Shown one piece after another: positions 34,775 to 42,938 of a stretch of 64,000 bases of DNA (position 1 is the stretch's first letter; each line of letters starts with the position of its first letter). The stretch is from Bacteroidia bacterium (GTDB lineage Bacteria; Bacteroidota; Bacteroidia; NS11-12g; UBA955). Both the position numbers and the translations under genes were made by a program. The notes under the pieces were generated by a model that was given only the letters and a program-made list of their open reading frames with translations, was not told the DNA's origin and searched no databases. The stretch spans positions 1-64,000 of the forward strand of contig JAMNXP010000010.1 of NCBI GenBank assembly GCA_023653095.1. Reading direction: 5' to 3'.

Positions 34775-35845
34775 ATGTTCCAAAAGATATTCTTGAGACC
34801 GTTTATTTTGGTGTTTTTCGGGGGAAGTTTATTTCCTTCAGCCAACGCGCAAATAGGTGGAACGGGTATATTTGCCAATTTGGATGCCCCTATGAGTGCT
34901 CGAAGTTTGGCTTGGGGTGGGTATTTAATTGCTCAACCTCAAACCGATATTCAGTATGCCGTTCACAATCCTGCTTTGTTAAACGAGAGTATTGTGAATC
35001 AATACGGTGCTTCATATGGCACATTGATTGGAGGGAGCAACGGGGTGAGTCCTGTAAGACATGGTGGAGCAGGGTATGCCTTTAAAATCAAAAAGCAACT
35101 TTTTTCCTTTCATGCACAATATATAGATTACGGCACCATGAAAGGGTATGATGAGGGCGGTAATTACCAAACCGATATCATTGCCAATGAACTTAAGTTC
35201 ACCATTGGTTATGCCAAGAAAGTGCACAAACATTTGAATCTTGGTGCGCAAACAGGTTTGGCTTATTCGGTCTTAGGCCCTTATGTGTCAAACGGTGTAT
35301 TTCTGAATTTAGGAGCGCTTTATTCTCGCTCAGACACCGGAGTGCAAGTTGGAATGGTGGTAAAAAACTTAGGATATCAAGTGGTGGTCTATAAAAATGG
35401 AGAAAGAGAATCTCTTCCCTTTAACATTCAAATAGGAGCTTCTTACAAGCCGGTTCATATGCCCTTTCGTTTTCATGCTGTGCTGCATAATTTACAGCGA
35501 TGGGATTTGACATTTAATCAATATCTCAGCAGCGGAAACATAGATTTGTCTGGACAAGAAATCAATAATGGCCCTGCCAATTTTTTGGAAAAAGGATTTA
35601 GGCATTTAGCCATTGGAGGTGAGTTGGTTCTGGGAAAGAACATGGGTATTTTATTTGGATACAATCATCAGCGAAGAGTTGAGATGAGTCCTGAAATCAG
35701 ACCAGGATTGGCTGGGTTTGGATGGGGTATAAAGTTTAAAGTTTGGAAGTACCACCTTACCTATGGCAGTGCTTCGCTTTTTCCTGGACAAAATGCCAAT
35801 ACCTTGAGCCTCACTCTTATTCCGCAGTCGTTGTTTACCAAATAA
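34775..35845 (+). CDS. porQ: Type IX secretion protein PorQ
   Basis: The 356-residue outer membrane protein has a signal peptide ending PSANAQ near residue 26 and then GIFANLDAPMSARSLAWGG, the start typical of PorQ. The rest is a beta-barrel of the OmpP1/PorV-like class, with GAGYAFKIKKQLFSF, LNLGAQTGLAYSVLGPY and a final LSLTLIPQ strand. In P. gingivalis PorQ binds PorZ and the surface attachment complex. A TTG three codons earlier is possible but overlaps the promoter. The cmk gene follows after 7 bases. Confidence 0.9.
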   Translation: MFQKIFLRPFILVFFGGSLFPSANAQIGGTGIFANLDAPMSARSLAWGGYLIAQPQTDIQYAVHNPALLNESIVNQYGASYGTLIGGSNGVSPVRHGGAGYAFKIKKQLFSFHAQYIDYGTMKGYDEGGNYQTDIIANELKFTIGYAKKVHKHLNLGAQTGLAYSVLGPYVSNGVFLNLGALYSRSDTGVQVGMVVKNLGYQVVVYKNGERESLPFNIQIGASYKPVHMPFRFHAVLHNLQRWDLTFNQYLSSGNIDLSGQEINNGPANFLEKGFRHLAIGGELVLGKNMGILFGYNHQRRVEMSPEIRPGLAGFGWGIKFKVWKYHLTYGSASLFPGQNANTLSLTLIPQSLFTK

Positions 35846-35852
35846 TTTCCCC

Positions 35853-36569
35853 TTGAATTCCAAAGAATCACCCCCCGAAAAAAATAAAAAAATCAACATT
35901 GCCATTGACGGCTACTCAAGTTGTGGCAAAGGAACCTTGGCCAAGCAATTGGCTCAGCATTTGAATTATGTATTCATTGATTCTGGTTCCATGTATAGGG
36001 CCGTTACTTTGTTTGTCTTAGATCATCACATTGACCCTCAAGACGAAGCCTCTGTTGAAAGGGTTCTGGGGGATGTTGATATTCGATTTGACCTAAATTC
36101 TGAAACGGGTCGTTTTGAAGTAGTTCTAAACGGTGTTTCGGTTGAATCTCGAATCAGAGATTTGAGGGTTTCATCGCAAGTGAGTTACATCGCTAAAATT
36201 TCTGCTGTTCGACGCAAATTGGTTGAAATTCAGCAGAAAATTGGGTTGAACAAAGGGGTTGTGATGGATGGACGTGACATTGGAACGGTGGTTTATCCTA
36301 ACGCTGAATTGAAAATTTTCATGACTGCTAGCTCTGAAGTGCGCGCTGATAGGAGATTTGCAGAATTGGAACAAGCCGGTCAGAAGGTAACATGGCAAGA
36401 GGTTTTTGATAATTTAGTGAGTAGAGACACCATTGATAGTAGCAGAGAAGATAGTCCGCTGACCATGTCATCTGATTACCGGGTCTTAGATAACAGTGAT
36501 TTGTCGAGAGAAGAACAATTCGCCCTTGCAATGACTTGGGTCAGTGATGCGCTGAATGAAATTGGTTAA
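35853..36569 (+). CDS. cmk: Cytidylate kinase
   Basis: The 238-residue enzyme phosphorylates CMP and dCMP. GYSSCGKGT at residues 20-28 is the P-loop, DSGSMYRAVTLF the nucleotide monophosphate site and MDGRDIGTVV the later core. No ATG occurs before the P-loop, so a TTG at 35853 is the most likely start; it lies 7 bases after the porQ stop and gives a 13-residue lead. Translation may depend on the ribosome arriving from porQ. Confidence 0.93.
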   Translation: MNSKESPPEKNKKINIAIDGYSSCGKGTLAKQLAQHLNYVFIDSGSMYRAVTLFVLDHHIDPQDEASVERVLGDVDIRFDLNSETGRFEVVLNGVSVESRIRDLRVSSQVSYIAKISAVRRKLVEIQQKIGLNKGVVMDGRDIGTVVYPNAELKIFMTASSEVRADRRFAELEQAGQKVTWQEVFDNLVSRDTIDSSREDSPLTMSSDYRVLDNSDLSREEQFALAMTWVSDALNEIG

Positions 36570-36574
36570 TTTTG
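36567..36574 (+). promoter_or_regulatory. Minus-7 box (TAATTTTG) for tpiA
   Basis: TAATTTTG begins within the cmk stop codon and ends 13 bases before the tpiA ATG. The nearest upstream TTG is 28 bases away, so this is only a candidate. Confidence 0.4.
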
Positions 36575-36587
36575 TAGTACTTTATAT

Positions 36588-37352
36588 ATGAGAAATAAAA
36601 TTGTTGCTGGCAACTGGAAAATGCACAAAACCTTGACCGAAAGTCAAGCATTGATTACTGAAATTCGTGGAATCATCAGAGATGAATTTCGTGCCAATAC
36701 CGCCGAAGTGGTGGTTTGTCCTACTACATTGGCTTTGCCATCGTCTGTGAAACTGGTAGAAGGGTCAAGTATTTTTGTTGGAGCACAAAACGTACACCAA
36801 GAAACTCAAGGTGCGTTTACAGGAGAAATCTCAGCTGCCATGATTGCTTCTGTTGGGGCAACGCATGTGATTGTTGGACATAGCGAGCGTAGACAGTATT
36901 TTAATGAAACGAATTCAGCGTGCGCTCTGAAGAATAAATCATCTTTCGCTGCAGGTTTAACTGTGCTTTATTGTGTGGGTGAAACCCTAGAGGAAAGAGA
37001 GACAGAACAACATTGGGCCGTTATTGAAAAGCAAATTGAAGAAGGATTAACCGGAATTACCTCTGAAGAAATGCATAAAATGGTAATTGCATATGAGCCA
37101 GTTTGGGCCATTGGAACAGGTAAAACCGCTAGTTCTGCGCAAGCTCAAGAGGTTCATGCCTTTATCCGGTCGTTGTTGAATAAGAAATTTGGAGAGCCTG
37201 TAGCAGAAGCCACCCGAATTTTATACGGTGGTTCTGTAAAGCCTGATAATGCCGCTGAACTATTTGCTCAGCCCGATATTGATGGCGGACTCATTGGCGG
37301 AGCGAGTTTAAAAGCCCGTGACTTTTTTGAAATTGTAAAAGCCGCAGGTTAA
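36588..37352 (+). CDS. tpiA: Triosephosphate isomerase
   Basis: The 254-residue TIM barrel interconverts dihydroxyacetone phosphate and glyceraldehyde 3-phosphate in glycolysis. Asn9 and Lys11 in GNWKM, His98 in HSERR and the catalytic Glu170 in YEPVWAIGTG are all present, as is the phosphate-binding LYGGSVKPDNA near the end. It follows cmk by 18 bases. Confidence 0.97.
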   Translation: MRNKIVAGNWKMHKTLTESQALITEIRGIIRDEFRANTAEVVVCPTTLALPSSVKLVEGSSIFVGAQNVHQETQGAFTGEISAAMIASVGATHVIVGHSERRQYFNETNSACALKNKSSFAAGLTVLYCVGETLEERETEQHWAVIEKQIEEGLTGITSEEMHKMVIAYEPVWAIGTGKTASSAQAQEVHAFIRSLLNKKFGEPVAEATRILYGGSVKPDNAAELFAQPDIDGGLIGGASLKARDFFEIVKAAG

Positions 37353-37366
37353 TCGGTTTATTTTAG

Positions 37367-37401
37367 AGTTCGGCGAATTTCAAAGAAAATCTCGCCGAAC
37401 T
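37367..37401. repeat. Perfect 10-base inverted repeat after tpiA
   Basis: AGTTCGGCGA (37367-37376) faces TCGCCGAACT (37392-37401) across a 15-base AT-rich loop. It could stop transcription after tpiA, but no T run follows, so it may instead be an operator or mRNA stem before the large downstream gene. Confidence 0.6.
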
Positions 37402-37437
37402 TCGTTACTTTGTAATCTTTGCATGTTGCAATATTCT

Positions 37438-40400
37438 ATGAGATTGAGATTCTACGTATTTTTTCTAACCATATTTTTAACGAGCTTTCAAGCTCTAAAG
37501 GCTCAGGCTGTAAGGCGTTTCAATACCGAGCCCGCTCAGTTCATCATTGAACTTCAAGATCGCTACAAGGCCGTTCAAGATAAGGCCATTAAAGCCGATT
37601 TTGAAAAATTCACCCAAAATTGGACCAACGGTGTATACAGTCCTGAACAGCAACGCTATCTCATCAATATGTCTAACAAAATGTTAGATCAAGGTCTCAT
37701 CTTGGTGCCTTATTTTCATCTTTTTTATAAAGGATATACCGGCAGTTTGGAGCGTTCCATGAATTCCGAAATTTTGGAACAATGGAAAAAAATTGCCACT
37801 GAATTAGTAGAAACAACCGATAAAGAATTCTTAGATTTCCTGACCGTAACCTCCAACCTGTTTGAAAAAAACGTGCTCTATCAATCTTCCGATACCCGAA
37901 AATGGTATGTGGATAGCGCCGATTTTAAACTTTCAAACAAAGGCGGTCGTTTGGCCATTGAGTTCCCAAATGTGAAGTTAAAGGGTGTGGCAGTGAATGA
38001 CACTATTGAAATTCAAACCTCTGGTGTCTTTTTGGGATCTGAGGGAATTTGGAAAGGCACAAAAGGAGTAGCTAATTTTAATCGCATTATGCCGGGTGAA
38101 AACGCCCAAGTTTCTTTTAAAGAGTTTTCCATTGAATTTAGAAAATCCAGTTATAAGGTAGATACCGTTTGGTTGCAATTTCCACGGTTCTTTGCCAAAC
38201 CTATTGCTGGTAGTTTTGCCGATGAACTTATTGATTTCTTCGATACCGCCCAACGTAAAAGAGCTAAATTTCCCAGATTTACATCGTTTGACAACGACCT
38301 AAAAATAAAAGGTATTGTTGGTGATAAATCTGTATTTACGGGTGGTTTTTCACTTCAAGGAACCGCCATCAATACCAGTACGGTTGATGGTAAACCATCT
38401 ATCATTGATGTTTATTTTAAAGACAAGCCCAAGGTAACCTTGCAGAGTAAAGGATTCCGAATTCAAAACGGCGTAGCCACGTCCCTCAAAACAGAATTCA
38501 CCCTAAATCTGGATAGCGGCAAGTATATTTATCACCCCAGTGTCAACGTATCCTTTAAGTATGCCAACAACATGCTTGAAATCAATAAGGGAGAAGACGG
38601 ACTGATGCGCGGTTCATTCGCTGATAATTTTCACAACATGAGCATTGACGTGCAAAACGTTCGTTGGAAGATTACCGAGCCCTTTGTTGATTTTGACAAC
38701 TACAACAACGATAAACCTGCACTGTTTCAGTCCAATGACTTCTTCAGACAGATTTACTACGATCGCATTCAAGGTCCATTGCCGGCAAACCCTATAGAGA
38801 AGATCTATGCTTATTACAATCGCATGCCTAAAGACAAGCAATTGGATGACATGAAAGCGGAATTGAAGAAGTTGTATATGGCCAAGAATAAGGATGCCGC
38901 GGCCATCGCGAATCTTTCAAAGCAAATTACTGAGCGTACCCAAATGCTCAAGCGCAAGTATGTTACCCCTGATAGGTTGACGTTTTCGCTGAAAGATTAT
39001 TGTGCGTTTTATGGCTCAGACCCGGGTTCAGCTCAACATCCTTTCATTGACCTTCACGATGACGGTTTTGTGGTTTATGATTTCGAAACCGATAGTGTAA
39101 CGGTTAAAGATAAGTTGTTTAACTACATCTTGATGAACAAAAAGTCTAAAGACTATGACGTCATCAGACTGTCTTCGGTGATTGCGGCTAAACCCAATGC
39201 AACTCTAAATCTGTTGAGCAACGAAATGGATATTGAAGGGGTTGCGGCGTTTAACTTTTCTGATTCTCAAAGCGTTTATGTACTTCCCAATGAACAAAAG
39301 GTGAAGGCCAAAAAGAATCGAACTTTGGAGTTTGGAGGACAAGTAAGTGCGGGTAGATTTGAATTTTTCGGACAAGCATTCAAGTTTGATTATACCCGAT
39401 TTACCGTTGACTTTGCCGTGATTGACTCCATGCGAATGTACTTCCCTGATGAGTCGGGGGTGCGGTTGAGACCCATTAAATCCGTATTTAGAAACATTGG
39501 CGGTACCCTTTACATTGATAAACCCAACAACAAATCAGGTAACATTGATTATCCAGAATATCCCATCTTTACATCCAACAGAGGGGGAGATATTCTGTAT
39601 GATAAACCGAGTATTCACGGCGGACAATACATTGCCGATAAGTTTAAGTTTACCGTAGATCCTTTTACCATTGATTCATTGGATAATTTCACCATCGATG
39701 GTTTGAAATTTGACGGAACGTTCTATTCAGCTGATATTTTCCCTGTCTTCAGGCATTACGTTTATATACAGCCCGATTATTCCTTGGGATTTGTAAAGCG
39801 AACGCCTCCAAGTGGTCTTGCCATGTACAAGGGCAAAGGAAAAGGTGAGATGACCCTAAATTTGAGCGAAGTGGGTTTCTACGGTGAGACGGGAACCATT
39901 GATTATGAAACCTCAAAGACTGGGTTTACCCGTATTTTGATGTTGCCTACAACTACAACAGGTCCCATCAACACTTATGACCTCAAAGAAAGCACTCGAT
40001 ATGCTGAGGCTCACGCTGTGGATGCCACTTTGAACTGGTTCCCCTACAAAGACGAATACAAAGTGACCACTGGCAAGTATGCAACCAAAGCCTTTGTTTA
40101 CGCCCATAAATTTACCGGAACCACCACTCAGTCGCCATCGAAGCTCATGGGCGATGGTTTATTGAAGTGGGATTTAGCCGAATTACGTTCAAATGCAATG
40201 CATTTGGCACCCAAACAGGCCATTTCTCAACAGGCCGATTTGAAGATTTTTACCCTAGACTCATCGAAGGTGGCTTTTGCGAGCAACAATATCAATGGAA
40301 CAATGGACTTTTTGACCCGCACAGGGTCGTTTAGATCAAACATCCCCGGCCAAATCACCCAGTTCCCTTTCAACATGTATCAAACCAACTTGAGCGACTA

Positions 40401-41982
40401 CGTGTGGAAGATGGATGCTAAAACCATTGAAGCTCGTGTAGGCTCAACCATGGCAGGTATCACTCCTGATTTCATGAGCACTCATATTCGCCAAGACAGC
40501 CTTCGTTTTGAGGGACGTAAAGGCTTGTATGATATGAACGATTATACCCTTAAAGTATCGGAAATTCCTCACATTGATTTGGGCGACTCTCGATTGTTCC
40601 TCGCCGATGGAAAAGTATTGATTCGTGCCGAAGCAAACATGGATACCGTCTTCAAAGCCAAGATTATTGCCAATCGCATTGATCAGTATCACACCATCAA
40701 CGATGTAAAAGCCAAAATTTATGGCAAAAATGGAATTGCGGGAGCGGGTTGGTACAAATACATAGACAAATTAGGCAAGAAACAAGATATTTTCTTTGAC
40801 AGTATGTACTTCAACAGAGAACATAATCTTGAAGCGTACGGAAATATCAAAGAAGAAAGAGCCTTCACTTTAGACACTCGAATCGCTTTCAAAGGTTCTG
40901 CAACTTTACATTCTCAAGAGCAATATCTTCGTTTCACGGGACTTGTTAAACCCTTGCATACCTTTAAGAACATGATTGAAAGTCATTGGTGCAAATTCAA
41001 AGGCTCAATCAATCCTCAAGATGTTGTACTGCCCATGAGTCCTCCCAGAAACGCCAGTGGAGCCCGAATTTTTGTTGGACTTCACGTGGCCAAAGACTCA
41101 TCGCACATTTATCCCGTTTTCAACTCCACCAAACGTCGCTTGAGTGATAACGATGTGACGCAAGACACCGGTATACTTTACTGGGATCATGAAAAACAAA
41201 GTTTCATGGCCGGAAGCGAATCAAAATTGCGTGAAGGTTCGCGTCGTGGAAACTACGTTCAATTCAACGAGAAAGATCATTCCATTCATGCTGAAGGTCC
41301 GATGGATTTTGGGGTAGAGTCAGAGTACGTAAAGTTCAGAACAGCGGGAGAAGCCAATTTGAAGCCAGGTGATAGTTCTTTTGTATTCAATCTGTCAATG
41401 ATGCTAGACTTCCCACTTCATTCTGACTTTAAAAAACGACTGGGTGAAATTTTCGTGGGCGAAGGCGATGGAGCAGCGAACATCAATACCGATGTATTCA
41501 AAGATGCGCTCGCAGAGATGATAGACGACCCTAAGTTGTTTAAATCAGTATTGGAAGACGTTGAAAAAAACAACCGCATCAAGGGCAATTTGCAATTGTT
41601 GGGTGGCAATGACGAAACCAATTATAATTTGATTCTGAGCGAAGCGGAGTTTCGTTGGGACTCCAAAATCAATGGCATGTTCTGTGACGGACAAGTAACT
41701 TTAGTGAGTATGTTTGGATTGCCCATAAACCGTTCGGTATCGGCAACCATGTACTTGGAAGCTAAACGTGGATCTCAAAAGATGCACATATACCTCAGCG
41801 ATGGAACCAACACCATTTATTTCTTCTTAACGCCAAATAAAGTGAGCATTTACAGCAATGACGACGAGCTAAACAAGATTATGGAAGCGACAAATTCAAA
41901 GGTTAAACCTTCTGATTTTGGTGTAATGATTACCGGTGAGCGCAGTGTAGATCGCTTCTTGCGGAAGTTGGGATTGGAATAA
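37438..41982 (+). CDS. Giant exported protein of unknown function (1514 residues)
   Basis: I do not recognise this protein. From the ATG at 37438 it starts MRLRFYVFFLTIFL, a signal peptide ending LKAQA near residue 23; an ATG five codons earlier is also in frame. An N-terminal helical part of about 120 residues is followed by more than 1300 residues rich in short alternating beta strands with many D-S-V, F-D-S and GKG turns, and a helical insert near residues 465-500 (KDKQLDDMKAELKKLYMAKN). No catalytic motif, transmembrane helix or sorting domain is evident. The end, GVMITGERSVDRFLRKLGLE, is not a barrel strand. The make-up recalls long beta-solenoid envelope proteins such as AsmA/TamB, but that is only an impression. 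It ends 11 bases from convergent truA. Confidence 0.85.
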   Translation: MRLRFYVFFLTIFLTSFQALKAQAVRRFNTEPAQFIIELQDRYKAVQDKAIKADFEKFTQNWTNGVYSPEQQRYLINMSNKMLDQGLILVPYFHLFYKGYTGSLERSMNSEILEQWKKIATELVETTDKEFLDFLTVTSNLFEKNVLYQSSDTRKWYVDSADFKLSNKGGRLAIEFPNVKLKGVAVNDTIEIQTSGVFLGSEGIWKGTKGVANFNRIMPGENAQVSFKEFSIEFRKSSYKVDTVWLQFPRFFAKPIAGSFADELIDFFDTAQRKRAKFPRFTSFDNDLKIKGIVGDKSVFTGGFSLQGTAINTSTVDGKPSIIDVYFKDKPKVTLQSKGFRIQNGVATSLKTEFTLNLDSGKYIYHPSVNVSFKYANNMLEINKGEDGLMRGSFADNFHNMSIDVQNVRWKITEPFVDFDNYNNDKPALFQSNDFFRQIYYDRIQGPLPANPIEKIYAYYNRMPKDKQLDDMKAELKKLYMAKNKDAAAIANLSKQITERTQMLKRKYVTPDRLTFSLKDYCAFYGSDPGSAQHPFIDLHDDGFVVYDFETDSVTVKDKLFNYILMNKKSKDYDVIRLSSVIAAKPNATLNLLSNEMDIEGVAAFNFSDSQSVYVLPNEQKVKAKKNRTLEFGGQVSAGRFEFFGQAFKFDYTRFTVDFAVIDSMRMYFPDESGVRLRPIKSVFRNIGGTLYIDKPNNKSGNIDYPEYPIFTSNRGGDILYDKPSIHGGQYIADKFKFTVDPFTIDSLDNFTIDGLKFDGTFYSADIFPVFRHYVYIQPDYSLGFVKRTPPSGLAMYKGKGKGEMTLNLSEVGFYGETGTIDYETSKTGFTRILMLPTTTTGPINTYDLKESTRYAEAHAVDATLNWFPYKDEYKVTTGKYATKAFVYAHKFTGTTTQSPSKLMGDGLLKWDLAELRSNAMHLAPKQAISQQADLKIFTLDSSKVAFASNNINGTMDFLTRTGSFRSNIPGQITQFPFNMYQTNLSDYVWKMDAKTIEARVGSTMAGITPDFMSTHIRQDSLRFEGRKGLYDMNDYTLKVSEIPHIDLGDSRLFLADGKVLIRAEANMDTVFKAKIIANRIDQYHTINDVKAKIYGKNGIAGAGWYKYIDKLGKKQDIFFDSMYFNREHNLEAYGNIKEERAFTLDTRIAFKGSATLHSQEQYLRFTGLVKPLHTFKNMIESHWCKFKGSINPQDVVLPMSPPRNASGARIFVGLHVAKDSSHIYPVFNSTKRRLSDNDVTQDTGILYWDHEKQSFMAGSESKLREGSRRGNYVQFNEKDHSIHAEGPMDFGVESEYVKFRTAGEANLKPGDSSFVFNLSMMLDFPLHSDFKKRLGEIFVGEGDGAANINTDVFKDALAEMIDDPKLFKSVLEDVEKNNRIKGNLQLLGGNDETNYNLILSEAEFRWDSKINGMFCDGQVTLVSMFGLPINRSVSATMYLEAKRGSQKMHIYLSDGTNTIYFFLTPNKVSIYSNDDELNKIMEATNSKVKPSDFGVMITGERSVDRFLRKLGLE

Positions 41983-41993
41983 CTGGTTTGAGT

Positions 41994-42722
41994 CTAGTAT
42001 TCAATTTTGCTTAGGAACAATCCGTGAGCAGGAACTGATTTTCCAGCATCAGAGCGTGTACCAGAGTTTAGTACTCTCTGAAACTCTTGGAGGCTAATTT
42101 TTTCAGTACCCACATCTATGAGTGTGCCAACCATGGCTCTGACCATATTTCTCAGGAAACGATTGGCCTTAACCGTAAACACCGCACCAGTTGTTGTATT
42201 TTCCCAATTGGCTTCATAAATGATGCATACATCGTTATTTTTTGGGACTTTACCTTTACAGAAAGCGGTAAAGTGTTTGTGGTTTTTTAATATTTCACAC
42301 GCTTGTGCTAACACCTTAAAATTCAAGTTGACCTTTTTACACCAGGCTATTTCTCCTCTAAAAGCACTCTTTTCATAATCAATAAAATATTGATATTGCC
42401 GTGACTTTGCAAAAAATCGAGCATGGAAATCGGGTTCAGCCATTTCGATTTTAAACACGCTAATATCATCGGGTAATAGTCGATTTAAGCTGACGCTTGT
42501 CTTATGGCAATCTAAGGGCTTTTCTGAATCAAAATGAGCCACATAATGCGATGCATGGACCCCGGTATCTGTTCTTCCGCATCCAACAAGCTCCACTTCG
42601 GTTTGCAGAACTTGATTTAAATGGCCTTCAATTTCAGCTTGCACGGAATGAACATTGGGTTGTTTTTGCCACCCATGATAATTTTTTCCGTGGTATTGAA
42701 GTTCTATTTTGTAGCGGGGCAT
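41994..42722 (-). CDS. truA: tRNA pseudouridine(38-40) synthase
   Basis: The 242-residue enzyme makes pseudouridine at positions 38-40 of tRNA. Asp52 in GCGRTDTGVHA is the catalytic residue, and FLRNMVRAMVGTLIDVG near the C-terminus is a family block. The ATG at 42722 gives MPRYKIELQYHG, the usual start. Only 5 bases separate the ATG from the first heptamer of array 2, so no ordinary leader or Shine-Dalgarno site exists outside the repeat. Confidence 0.95.
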   Translation of the reverse strand: MPRYKIELQYHGKNYHGWQKQPNVHSVQAEIEGHLNQVLQTEVELVGCGRTDTGVHASHYVAHFDSEKPLDCHKTSVSLNRLLPDDISVFKIEMAEPDFHARFFAKSRQYQYFIDYEKSAFRGEIAWCKKVNLNFKVLAQACEILKNHKHFTAFCKGKVPKNNDVCIIYEANWENTTTGAVFTVKANRFLRNMVRAMVGTLIDVGTEKISLQEFQRVLNSGTRSDAGKSVPAHGLFLSKIEY

Positions 42723-42727
42723 TGTAT

Positions 42728-42930
42728 GGTCTTTGGTCCTTGGTCTTTGGTCCTTGGTCTTTGGTCTTTGGTCCTTGGTCTTTGGTCTTTGGTCCTTGGT
42801 CTTTGGTCTTTAGCGGGCGGCGGGCGGCTGTCGGCTGTCGGCTGATGGCTGTCCGCTGTCGGCTGTCGGCCGATCACCGATCACCGATCACCGATCACCG
42901 ATCACCGATCACCGATCACCGATCACCGAA
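42728..42930. repeat. Heptanucleotide array 2 (29 units)
   Basis: The 203 bases split exactly into 29 units of 7. Twelve are GGTCTTT or GGTCCTT; nine are a mixed block (AGCGGGC, GGCGGGC, GGCTGTC x4, GGCTGAT, CGCTGTC, GGCCGAT); eight are CACCGAT, the last ending in A. A further degenerate unit, AACTGAA, runs to 42937. The array occupies nearly the whole 216-base gap between the thiolase stop and the truA start. Read circularly, GGCTGAT, GGCTGTC and CGCTGTC are the same units as TGATGGC, TGTCGGC and TGTCCGC of array 1, and CACCGAT is the reverse complement of its GATCGGT. Eight GATC sites recur every 7 bases in the last block. Confidence 0.95.
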
Positions 42931-42938
42931 AACTGAAA

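Noticed and set aside
34720..35085. Plus-strand frame of 121 codons at the porQ start
   Set aside because: It overlaps porQ in another frame, has a Cys- and Trp-rich random look, and porQ is the known family member.
42728..42930. CRISPR array
   Set aside because: The period is 7 bases with no spacers, and no cas genes are present.
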